Shown here piece by piece: positions 10,250 through 21,173 of a stretch of DNA of 64,000 nucleotides. The notes beneath the pieces are model-generated. The model was given only the letters and a program-made list of their open reading frames with translations, was not told the origin of the DNA and did not search any database. Numbering within the stretch: the first letter of the stretch is position 1; every line of letters starts with the position of its first letter. Made by a program: the position numbers and the translations under genes. Source of the stretch: Bimuria novae-zelandiae CBS 107.79 (Eukaryota > Ascomycota > Dothideomycetes > Pleosporales > Didymosphaeriaceae); NCBI GenBank assembly GCA_010015655.1, contig ML976694.1, forward strand, positions 538,105 to 602,104. The letters are read 5' to 3'.

Positions 10250-13200
10250 ATAACCTAGAGAAGGAGACTTTAGATACTTAGTAATAAAAACTAGATACGT
10301 TACGTATCTACTAAAATAAACTAGCCTAATTAGCAAGGCCGCGTGGGAACTTATAGACTATAAATCTAAATATTAGGACCTACGCAAGACATATATTATA
10401 TAAGAAAATAATTATAAATTAAAGTACTACTTAGACTACTAAAACCCTAATTACGATATCCTTTAATAGTGATACTATATATATAACTAATATACTACAC
10501 ACTACGCAGGAAATTAAGAAAGATATTTTCTAAAATATAAATAATAATACTAATTAGAATAGTTTAATTACCTAGTTATAAAGTATAATATATACCTTTA
10601 TAATAAACGCGATAATAAGCACTTCTCGCATCTAAATAAAGCTACTAATAACGTATTATTAATGTTAATTAATAGAATAGTGAACATGCATCTACCTAGA
10701 TTGCAAGGTACATAAGTAGGATAAAGCACTCTATAGATTTAGACTAAGAAACTACTATAGAGAACTAGTACGCTTAGATAAAGTAAAGGGAGGAAAGTTT
10801 AGTAAAGTAATCTATTTATAAAGAAAACATAATAAATATCTACGGAATAAAGAAGAAATGCTAAGACCCAAGGAACTGCTTATTAAGGAAGTATCTTTTT
10901 TAAACCTAAGATTAGGCAAGAAAGCGCCTTTAAAGAATTAAATACTACTAATAGTTAGGTATTGATTAAGTTACTAGTATAGCTTAAAGGAATATAAATA
11001 AAAGCCATAATTTAGAGCACTAGAGAAGTATATGTTATAAAATATACTTAATAGAGCAGGACTCTATAAACGCAAGAAGGCTATACTATATATTATTTAT
11101 ATTATAAATAGATAACTAATGCCTGCTAAAGCAAAGATTAAATACGAGATAGAAATAATCCTTAAGATCTACAGATACTAGAAATTAATTACCCTTAATG
11201 TTATTAAGGAATCTAATAACGATATATTTTTAAAACTATCCTAATTAAGAAAGTATAACACTATAATTAATAAAGCAAAGAGAACGCTATCCTTTAAACG
11301 CTATAAATATATATTATAAGCTAAGCCTGCTTACTAATAGAGTATAATAGTAAATAAGAGAGCTATAAACACCTTAGTTTCGCAACTAGAAGTTAATAAA
11401 CTCGGAATTACCTTAGTAGACACTAGTAGGAACCACCAGTTTATAGAGCACAAAAAGATAGACGACACACTCTATAGAATCCTAGAATGCTATCGAGCAT
11501 GGAATTATATGTTCACTAAGAGAGAAGGAAAAGCTAACTTTCTAGAATACTAACTCTAGGATTATGCGATTGAGCTAGAAAAAAGGAAGACGCTATCCTT
11601 TAAACTACTATATAGTAAAACTAAAAAAGAACTCTAGGAAGAAGAAGAATTTATTAAGATAAACATCGGGAAAGGATATATTAGACTTTTAAAATTACTA
11701 GTAGTAAGCCTATTTATATTTATACTAAAAAAAGAATAGATAACCACGATCCTATATAGATTATGGGAAACTTAATGACATAATAATTAAGAATTAATAC
11801 CTATTACTAAATATTTTAAAACTCTAAGACTGATTCTTAAGAGTAATAGTCTTTACGATAATAGATCTATAAGATAGATACTACCTTATATAAATTAAGA
11901 AAGGTATTAAGTAGAAGATAATATTTAGAATATAATATAAACTATTTAAATATATAATTATACCTTTTAGACTTACTAACGTACTAGTAACCTTTTAAGC
12001 ACTTATTAATAATATCCCGCGTAATTATCTAGATATATTTATTATCGCCTATAGAGTCAACATTCTTGTCTTTTTTGAAAACGAATTAGATAACGTACCG
12101 CATGTATAGACAGTACTAAAAGAATTAGGTTAAGTATACCTACGGATTAAACTAAAGAGATACAAATTCTATGGATAGAAACTAGAATTTTTAGTACACA
12201 TTATTAGTATAGAAGGAATATAAGTAAGCTTAGATAAAATTAAATGTGTAAAGAACTAGCCAAGACTAAAAAAGGTAAAAGATATTTAAGAATTTTTAGG
12301 ATTTTATAGATTTAACAGGCAATTTATTAAGGACTACTTTAAAATTATAATACCTCTTACTAACGCTACAAAGTCGAATATACCCTTTAAATAGATTATA
12401 AAGTGTGGAATGTTATTCTAACTCTTAAAAACTATATATATTATGCCACCCATCTTTGTGTACTTTAGAGACAACAAATCTTTATAATTTGAAACTAACG
12501 CTAGCGTTCGCGCTATAAGTACATGCGCAAAATAATTCTAGAATAAATATTAGCACCTAATAGCCTACTACGCACGTAAACTAAATAACACAGAATTATA
12601 ATATAATATACACGATAAAGAACTCTACGCGATTATAAAAGTATTTAAGTATTAAAGAATCTATGCACACAATTGCTTAAAGTTTATAATTTTTATAAAC
12701 TATAAAAACCTTTTAAAGTTTATAACTACGGAGGAACTAACGCCACGTTAGGCAAGATAGTAACATATTATAGGATAGTATAAATTTAAGATTATACACA
12801 CGCTAGTTTAAGAAAATAGACAAGTAGACGCCTAAGTAGATAAAGAAATTTAGTAAAAAATAAGATTAAGATATACTCCGCTATTCTATAATAAAATAAT
12901 AAAGGATTATTAGAACCTATAGCAGAACTTAACTAACTCCTTATTATTATGCGAAAAGTACCTAAGAAACTATACACTAAAATTATATAACAATACCACG
13001 ATAATCCTATATACAGACACCTAGGAGTTAGAAAAACAATAGAATTTATTTAAAGAAATTACTTATTTAGAGGTATAAAAGTAGCAATTATACAATATAT
13101 TTAAAAAATATATAAGCTATTAATAGAATAAGCACGCCATATACCTTAAGTATGAAGATATATAAGTAATCTAGATACCTATAGCACTATAGGAAGACAT

Positions 13201-14003
13201 TACAATAGACTTTAAAACTAGGCTACCTAAGTTAAAATACCTATAAACGGAATAAGATATAATGCTATATTAGTATTTATTTATTAATTTACTAAATACG
13301 TAGAATTACTACCTTATTAGAAAATAACTATAGCTCAAAAACTAGCATTCCTTTCCTAGATTAACTTATACGACACTACGGTATTCTAAAGATAATTATT
13401 AGCAATGAAGACAAGCTCTTTATCTTAAACTACTAGAGAACGATTATAGTACGTATTAAAATAAAAATAAAATTATCCATAGTATATTATCTATAGACGG
13501 ACGGACAAACAGAACGTATAAATAAGATAATTAAAACGTACCTACGCATCTACTACAACGACTAGAAGAATAATTAGATTTTCATATTACTTATAGTATA
13601 ACTAGCATATAACAATAAAGTATTAGCTATAACTAGATATACACTATTTTATGTAAACCACGAGAGACATCTATATCTCCTTAATTAAGTATTTCCTATA
13701 ACAATTAGGACAAAAGAAGAGATTAACGTGGCAAAACTATAAAAAAGACACACGAATAACTCTAAGAGAATTTTAAAAAAGCTTAATAGCGAAGTATTTC
13801 TTACACGAACTAAAAAAAAAACCGCACCTTAGCTAAAGAAGGGGTATAAAGCATATATATTTATATAAAATTTTTAAACCTAAAAGAAGAAATATAACAA
13901 CTTAGATTATATTAATATTAAACTATTTTCTATTACTAAATAAGTATTACTCGTTAACTACTAATTAGAACTACTGCTAGAAGCAAAAATACACTTAGTA
14001 TTT

Positions 14004-15878
14004 TATCGCAAAAGCTCGCTGACTCCTGGTTAGAACTTTGTTATACGAGTTAGGATTAAGCTAAGCACGTAATCCTCCTAATTCTATAAATAGCTAGACG
14101 CCTTAGTAAAACTTTTATTCCTTAATAAACTTTATTTACGAACTCCCTAATTATTATAAATATACGCTATAGTTATAGGCCAAGTATTTTTATAATACTT
14201 TATAATATACTTACTTTACACTAATTAATAAGTATAGTACTAAACTATTCCCTACTTTTTATTATCCTTACGCTTACGTCCTAACGCTTATATCTTATAA
14301 TAAAGCTCCTAGTAAGTAACTAACTTATAAATTATAACTTATTCCTACCTTAGTACGTGTAGCTTAAGTACCACGTAAAACTTAAGAAATATAGAGTTAT
14401 ATTAACTCTAAGGCACTTAAGTAGATAAATATACACGACTAGACACTAGAGCTACGAGATCTAAATATTATAAGCAAGCCTTAAATATAATAGCTTAAGG
14501 GCTATAAGTTAAAGTTTACTATTTATAATTAGCTTATAATATAGCTTTAGGGACTCTAGAACTAGGTTTATACTATAGTTAATTTATAAAAGCTAGAGCT
14601 TATAATACTATAAATAAATAGGTAGTAAACGCTATAGGCGCTAATTAAAGAACTTAAAAATAATCTCTATCTAAGTAATAATAATTAGAAGGAGCAGGTA
14701 CAACATATATATAGAGAGGTCACCCTACGCCCATAGAGCGGCAGAAGAACAGACATAACTAAATAGTTATCCAAATAGAACCGTGCACACGCCAACGCTA
14801 TACTCTTAAATTTTTACTAATAAAAGGTAAGCTACTAATAAAGAATTTTTTACGCTTAGTATTATAATATAACTATAGGTAGGCTTAAAGAGAGCTTAAT
14901 AACCTATCGCGACTAGCTATAGTAGTAACTCTATCTTTAGAAGGCTATGCTTGCTGGCTCGCGCAGCTCAGCCAATCAACTAAGCACGCAGGCATGTATG
15001 CTACGCTCGGTGGGCGCACTCCTAATATAAGCTATAAGTGCATATATAGAGCAAATAGCTAAAATTACTAAAAGCCTATAAAGTATAACTAACTTTAGTA
15101 CGCGCTTTAGGGAGAAGATTTTTATAAGCTTTATACTAAGCTTTTAAGTAAGGAAATTAGTAAAATTAAAAGCTAAATTTAAAAGAATTAATAAAAGGTG
15201 TTATTAATTAATCTTAAATATAAAAGGTAGATAGTAAATCCTCCTTTAATATTTTTAAAGAATATTAAAGTATAGATTATACAAAGCCTATAGGTAAGTA
15301 AACCTTTATTAGCCAAGCAATATAATTCTATAACTACCTATTTTATTTATTTATACACGTAGGTACTCGCGCGGGTTACGTTATAAGTAAATAATTATTT
15401 TTAAATAATTATTAAAGCTTTATAATAAAAGTATACTACTTTTTTTTTTTTATAATTGCTCGCGTGGATTACGTTATAAGTGGATAATTACTCTTAAATG
15501 TTTATTAAAACTTTATAGTAAAAGTACGCTACTCATTTTTATTTACCTTTTTTTTCAAACTTTATATAAACTAATTACCTAGTATGCTGGAGATCTAAGC
15601 TAGACGCTTTTTAAGCTCTACGCGCAAGCTTACTACCTTTATACTTTAACTTACTACTTAACTCTTCTTACTATACTCTAGAAGCTAAGGGATGTATTAT
15701 AAAAGCTTACTAGCTCTTAGCTAGAACTTCATTATATAAATTAGAATTAAGCTAAGTAGCTAAGTAGTCGAGAATGTAATTCCCCTAACTTTATAAATAG
15801 CTAGATGTCGTAGTAGAACTTCTACTACTTAATAGACTTTATTTACGGGCTCCCTACTCGTTGTGACTATGAGCCACC
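14004..15878 (+). mobile_element. Non-autonomous mini-LTR element, copy 1
   Basis: Flanked by a 5-bp duplication TATTT (13999-14003 and 15879-15883). Terminal repeats of about 180 bp lie at about 14004-14180 and 15693-15878, preceded on the 3' side by a short purine tract. It is the inverted counterpart of the element at 24571-26496 over its whole length. Removing it rejoins the gypsy pol frame (IHLVFY then LEPADPKA). Only short coding remnants are visible; no pol genes. Size and structure suit a TRIM/LARD-like element. Confidence 0.72.
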
Positions 15879-16199
15879 TATTTTATATTAATTAATTAGA
15901 ACCTGCAGATCCTAAGGCACTAGTTAAAACCTCTCTTTATTACTAGTCTAAGAAAAATATATATTTAAAGTTAAATAGATACTATAGTACAAGAGTTAGC
16001 TAAGCTTTATATTTTATTAAATAGAAAGGTTACCTGCATAGTAAAAACACTTAGGAACTAAAAAAGAATCTGAAAAACTATTAATATAGGATTAATATAT
16101 TTATATAAAAATTAATATACCTAGGATAAAGTCAGAGGCACTAAAGATATTCTATTTAATAGATTTAATATTAACTATATTATAGTAGAACAACTAATT

Positions 16200-16620
16200 A
16201 TAGTATTAGACTATAAATAATCTATTGTCTTAGCGTTTATATCCTCTCCTTCTATAGCTATTTCTATAGTAAGATATAATATCTTCTTATAAGCACGCTC
16301 TTTAGCTTAAGCTAATATCTTTTCATTACGTAATATTCGCGCAATTACTATAGCTAGCTCTTTTTTATCTATTTCTATCTTCCTTTTATACTCCTCTTAA
16401 GTTTTATCTAAGGAAGCCCAGCCTATATTTATGCATAAATAACTCATACAAACATACTTTGCATACTTTAAACTAATACCTAATATAACGTAGTAAACGT
16501 AGTTTTTAAGATAATAATTAGCATAAGAACTTTCTATAATAGTATTAGCACTAAGGATTTCTTAATATAGACGATGCTTACGAATAGTAAAGTCTATGGA
16601 CATAATACTGACTAATAGGA
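16200..16620 (-). pseudogene. Antisense ORF remnant between gypsy pol and 3' LTR
   Basis: The - strand carries a degraded but recognisable coding segment (IDFTIRKHRLYQEILSA, then IIESSYANYYLKNYVYY, then a Lys/Glu-rich coiled-coil-like tail EEYKRKIEIDKKELA). Tyr codons stand where paired cysteines are plausible, as G-to-A/C-to-T mutation would produce. Its position between chromodomain and 3' LTR, and its opposite orientation, suggest an accessory antisense ORF of this gypsy lineage. Function unknown. Confidence 0.4.
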
Positions 16621-16660
16621 TACGTGATTTAAGGATAAATTTAAGAAAGGAGGGAGGTAA

Positions 16661-17060
16661 TATTAGGATTTATAATCTAATATAGGGATAGTAAATTATT
16701 TTATACTTAGTTACAGCGCGTATACGTAGAGACACTCCTGTCTTCGCTTACCGCGTTGTTAGCGCTTACGAAGTCATGTGACTACCCTCTAAAGAGTGCT
16801 CGCCAGCGAACAGTCTAGGACTTATATATAGGAACGTTAATAATAGACCTTCTATCTTTCTATTTAACCTTGTTTATAAATATATTATTTAGATTATACT
16901 TAAATATTATTAATTTATTTATAATTGCGTATTATTTTTAATACTAATCTTATACTAATACGTATAAGCTATTAATAACCCCTTCCTTACCTTACTAGTA
17001 CTCCTGCCTGAGAACTAACCTTAGCCCTTTAGGGACCAGCTATCCCTTAGGGACTTAACA
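16661..17060 (+). repeat. Gypsy 3' LTR, diverged from the LTR at 9837
   Basis: Starts TATTAGGATT (TG decayed to TA) after a polypurine tract (AAGAAAGGAGGGAGG at about 16645) and ends ACTTAACA. The second half (from about AGGAACG) aligns well with the 9837 LTR, while the first half (U3) is largely different. Confidence 0.7.
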
Positions 17061-17531
17061 GGTTTCTAGCGTTAGAAACTAGCATATAAAAACTTAGGCT
17101 ACTTATTATAGAGCTTTATAGCATGCTAATTTATATAGTATGTAATTTAAATAAAGACGCTAGCGTTAAAAATATTGTAAATAAAATAATAAGAGAATTA
17201 ATGTTTATACCTTTAAGTACAAGAGCTTCTTTAAAAGTACGTAAATTATTAATTCTAAGTAATTACTAGATAGGTGGCACCTTACGCGGCAGATTAAGCA
17301 AAATACTAGCTTTTTTAAGTACTTTATATATTTTATAAAGTTAGTATTAATACTGAATAGCTCTATAGCTTCTAACATGTTGCATGCGCTAAAAAATTTA
17401 AAAAAGGGATATTTTAGCTAGTAATTAATAATTACTAATATTATAATACACGTATTAGTGTTTTAGTAATTAATTATCTAATTAGCTATTAAGAGGTGGT
17501 CCGTGTGCGGCACATATTAACGGTGTATGGG
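17061..17531. other. Unassigned AT-rich DNA
   Basis: RIP-like AT-rich sequence between a gypsy LTR and the left inverted arm. It does not continue the FAD oxidoreductase gene. No TE family recognised. Confidence 0.4.
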
Positions 17532-19778
17532 ATAGAAACTGTCTAAACTATTGCTTGCGCTAACCACACTTACTAACGTGTTTAATCACTCATCCGCCAA
17601 AATCAGTCATCCGCCAGCCCCACCAAAACGCGTGCGCTTTCTTGACAGCTAGCTTAATAACTACTAAATTAAAGCTATACAAATATATATATAAAAGATT
17701 CCTAATTACTTCTATATTAAGTCCTATTGTGGCCTTGCACGTGGCACTTTGAGCAGGTTAGTGGTGCTCGCTGAGAGCGCTAAGAAGCCTCGGCTCGGAC
17801 ATCTACCTGCTCTATCCTATCTGCCTCTGCAGCTAGCAAACGACCTTCTTGGCCTGTGAGCGCCCCTCCTGTAGCAATATACTGCCGTCGCTGTCGCTTC
17901 TTCTGCTCTCGACGGTGGTTGGCCTAACGTAGCTTAGTATTCTCTACTACAAGCATCGTTGCAGAATGCATAGCTATCTTACATCCTTTAATAAGCTAAG
18001 CGATTACCTAGCTAGTAGGGCTCTATAATTAATAACTAAGATAGTTATAGATTAGTTAAGCCTGCTACTAGAGCTAAGTAGCTATATATAGTGTCTTTAT
18101 AGCCTAGCGTCCCTTAGCTTCTTGCGCTAGTAGAGACGGCGTTTAGACAATAATAGTAAGCTACGATAGAACGCGATCAGGATAGTATAGAATTAAGCCT
18201 ACTACTTTAAAGCTACTTTTAATTATCTGCTCTATATACAGCGTAGGTCTAATATATATATAGATAGCAAGAAAATCTTACTTATTAACGTGGAAGATAT
18301 AACTACGCGTAAGCTTAGACACCTTACATCTATAAACTTGCTTAAGAGGCGCGAAGTAGCTAACATTTAGAGGCTAAAGCAAATAGGAGCTATAAGCTAG
18401 CATATAGAGACTAATAATCTTATACTCTACATAGTATTAATTAAACTTAGGTATTACATAGCTACTGTAATGAGGTAAGCGCCCCGCTTACTAAGCCAAT
18501 ACTATGTGACTTCCTCACCTGCACGAAAAGGTACGTACGAGAATACTTAAGCCAAGTATTACTAGTATAGTATAATATATATAGGATATGCTAGGGTCAG
18601 CCACTAGCGCTAGTGTTTGATCCTAGCCTAGCCGGAACCTCTATAAGCGAGAGAAGGCCACGTGTTCGACCGTGCCTACCTCGTTATAGCTACTATAGCT
18701 ATCTAAAATAAGTAGGTAATACACTCCTGCTATACGTAACGTAGTCTAACTATTAAAGTGCTTAAGCTAGGCTAGACTAAGCTTATTAGTAGTCTAGCTA
18801 TTATTGCTTACTATAAGCGTCTAATCAATAAGGATAGCGCAATACTAGCTAGCTTAGTAGCTTTCTTAGCATAATAATATATAGTAAGAGCACCTAGCTA
18901 GACGCGTTAATATACTTAATTATTATAACTTAGTCGCGATTACCTAGCTAAATAGTAATAGCTTAACTAACTATTGCAGAGCTTATAATAACCTTAGACG
19001 TAGTAGTAGTAATTCCTATTATAAAGCCTATTTTATTAAAGTTATAGGTATCTTAATTTAATATCTTATACGTCTAACGCGTGTCGTCTACTAGCTTAAA
19101 CTAGGCGTTAAACTTAACTAGATCCTAATAAAGAGCGCGCTAGGAGTGCAGCTTCCTATCTTACTTTATCTAGAGCTCTGCCTGGCTCTTGATCTAGCGC
19201 GACACCTAGCATTTGCCTACTAGCGTAAGAGGAGGATCCTGGCCGCGAGCTTAAAGCAGGACGTTTGCTATTTAACACACATTAATTATATAGAGCGGGA
19301 AATCTTATTAGTTAAGGTCTAGGATCTAGTAAATAAGAGAATACTCTTTAATAGGTAATAGCTTACGTTTCTTTGCGTTAGTAGTAGCTTAAGGGAAGGC
19401 GCTAGCGAGGTAATTATAGAGCGTTAATTAAGGCGCGCTATATAAGGCTAAGACGCGATAAATAGATAGATATTTATATTTTTAAAGAATAAAGGTAGCT
19501 AGAGCTAATCTGCCTTCTTTTGACCTAATTAAAGCTGTTGTGGTGGTGGTAGAGGCATGTTGGTGGATAGAGACGCGTTGATTTTGGTAGGGCTGGCGGA
19601 TGACTGATTTTGGCGGATGAGTGATTAAACACGTTAGCCACATTGATGACTAAAGCCTTACTATCCTGCTGTACCTTGTGACGCAGTCTCTGTCTTCTGG
19701 CAAGCACACAAACTGTTCGCTGCAAAAAGTGTGGCCGAAACTGGTCGACCGCCTCCCTGCTAGCGGTGGCGACACTAA
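17532..19778. repeat. Left arm of a ~185-bp inverted repeat flanking the NLR (split by a pogo element)
   Basis: Sequence 17532-17575 plus 19637-19778 matches the reverse complement of 45215-45397 at roughly 90-95% by eye. It starts ATAGAAACTGTCTAAACT on the outside and runs through TGCAAAAAGTGTGGCCGAA to a diverging inner end. The pogo at 17576-19634 sits in it at a TA dinucleotide that is single in the right arm. Confidence 0.75.
17576..19634 (-). mobile_element. Fot1/pogo-type element, RIP-degraded
   Basis: Long terminal inverted repeats begin ACGTGTTTAATCACTCATCC at 17576 and as reverse complement at 19634; about 55 bp match. TA flanks both sides (17574-17575 and 19635-19636). The - strand holds remnants of a pogo/DDE transposase: a segment around 19000-19140 resembles the conserved YNF(D/N)-x-GF-(I/M)-(M/I)-G block, and a basic Arg/Lys-rich C-terminal tail lies around 17880-17940. 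Many stops. Confidence 0.75.
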
Positions 19779-20409
19779 GTGTCAGTCGGCCTAATGCGAA
19801 TTGACGATGGATCGCTGCGACAGTTCCAGCCTTCCCTGAACAAAGAGATGGATTGTTTGAGATTTTCCATCGAACCCGTCCACTCAAATCGCCTTTAGGT
19901 GTAGCTTCCACTGCTATGTAGAAGAATGGGGTTTCAATCGCTTGTTGACGACTGGAAAGAGACCCAACCCCGAGCAAACGGTAGGATGCAGATTTATTGG
20001 ATGTTGGCGTGTATATAATGCGGGGCAACTTTTACATTTAACTTTCACATGCAACCTTCGTATGTAACTTTCAAATGCAACTTTCGTATGTAGCTTTCAC
20101 ATACAACTTTCACGTGGGTCATATGGCGTCAGGGATACGTAAGGCATGTTCTGGAGAATCAACCGTCTTCCGAATATGCCGCGTCGTGTGGAGCTCGCAT
20201 CCCCACTCACCTTAGTTTTGTGGGCTCCCGTAGGCAGAATTCTCTCGTAGATTCAAACATACCAAACGACGCGTACGTACTCTCCATTCGTACATACTTT
20301 TAAGGCTAACGTTGCACTACAAGATGAGAAGACGCCCCAGTACCTTAAGAGTTCCATTTCAAACAACGACCGTTTACAGGGTACCGGTGGCCGAATTCCA
20401 TATGGCATA
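19779..20409. other. 5' flank of the NLR gene, with a 13-nt tandem repeat
   Basis: Ordinary-composition DNA, presumably promoter and 5' UTR of the SIR2-NLR gene. It holds six 13-nt tandem units at 20040-20117 (listed separately). A - strand ORF at 19525-20028 runs from here through the inverted arm into the pogo end and is not convincing as a gene. Confidence 0.5.
20040..20117 (+). repeat. Six-unit 13-nt tandem repeat upstream of the NLR
   Basis: Six consecutive 13-nt units, consensus AACTTTCRYATGY: aactttcacatgc, aaccttcgtatgt, aactttcaaatgc, aactttcgtatgt, agctttcacatac, aactttcacgtgg. It ends about 290 bp before the ATG. Confidence 0.85.
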
Positions 20410-20957
20410 ATGTCAGAAAACGACACGAACAGAAACTACGGCCGTTTGTTATCAGACCTTACAAGGGGAGTCCTCGTCATTGTGGGATCAGGTATCTCAA
20501 TCGCTGCCACAGAGAACGGCATTGCCAGTTGGTGTGGTCTCCTTAAGGATGGAGTTGAGGAGTGTCGCAGTCGCAATGTCAACCAGGGTGCCGACTTTAA
20601 CACGACTCTCAATAGTTTAATCGATTCTGGTGACATGGACCAGCTCCCCGCGGCTGCTTCAATAATTCGCGGGAAACTGTCTAAGTCCGCTGGTGGTTAT
20701 TCTAGGTGGCTCCAAAACACAGTCGGCTCACTCCAACCCAAGAACCCTGATATCATCCAAGCGATTCTCGACCGTTCTCTACCTCTCGCCACAACGAACT
20801 ACGACAAACTCCTCTCTGCGCTCCTCTCTACCGATCAGTAACGAGTCCCTATCACATGGGCCGACACCTTGCAGTTGGAGAGGTTCCGCGAAAACAGAGG
20901 CAACTACATTCTGCATTTGCACGGTTATTATGAATATCCTGAATCTGTGATCCTCGG
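20410..20957 (+). pseudogene. SIR2-domain N-terminal part of a fungal NLR (STAND) gene
   Basis: ATG 20410 opens a SIR2-like domain: GVLVIVGSGISIAATENG (NAD-binding Rossmann start), SWCGLLKDGVEEC, LATTNYDKLL, and after an in-frame TAA (20839-20841) the frame continues with YILHLHGYYEYPESVILG. These are the usual SIR2_2 landmarks; the Asn in TTNYD and the His in HLHG are candidate NADase residues. The coding sequence stops at an 8-bp duplication (20950-20957) where a 21.4-kb hAT composite begins, and it resumes in frame at 42350. The TAA is a possible CAA-to-TAA (RIP-type) change. In bacteria and fungi, SIR2 domains on STAND proteins deplete NAD+ after sensing a trigger; that is family knowledge, not shown here. 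Confidence 0.82.
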
Positions 20958-21173
20958 CAGCGCTTGCAACGGTCCGTACTATCGTCAGTACTATCTATCG
21001 TCTATCGTCACGTGTTCGATCGATCGATAGTAGACAAGGCAGGTGATACCGTAGTTGATCGATAGTAGTGAGACCTACCGTAGTACTGTGATAATCGCGA
21101 TAATTGGTGCTATAGCCTAATTAGGTATAGTGCGGCTCTGCGGCTTTTGTGGGGTAACCTCGGCGAGCCTTCT

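Larger units (their letters stand above)
9837..17060 (+). mobile_element. Ty3/gypsy chromovirus-type retrotransposon, RIP-degraded
   Basis: Layout on the + strand: LTR 9837-10249; degraded gag-pol to about 14003; nested mini-LTR element 14004-15878; pol continues to about 16100; polypurine tract about 16645-16659; 3' LTR 16661-17060. Recognisable pol remnants are reverse transcriptase at about 11930-12140 (PFRLTNVLVTF; the YLDDIL box decayed to YRVNIL at about 12048), RNase H and integrase through 13.7 kb, and a chromodomain-like segment at about 15960-16080 (ALYFI, stop, KGYLHSKNT). Stops are mostly TAG/TAA at former CAG/CAA, as RIP produces. The two LTRs differ strongly in their first halves and no matching target duplication was found, so they may not be an original pair. 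The element cannot be autonomous. Confidence 0.78.

Noticed and set aside
19525..20028. 167-aa minus-strand ORF at the left NLR arm
   Set aside because: It runs through three unrelated pieces (pogo end, inverted arm, NLR 5' flank), so the frame is accidental.
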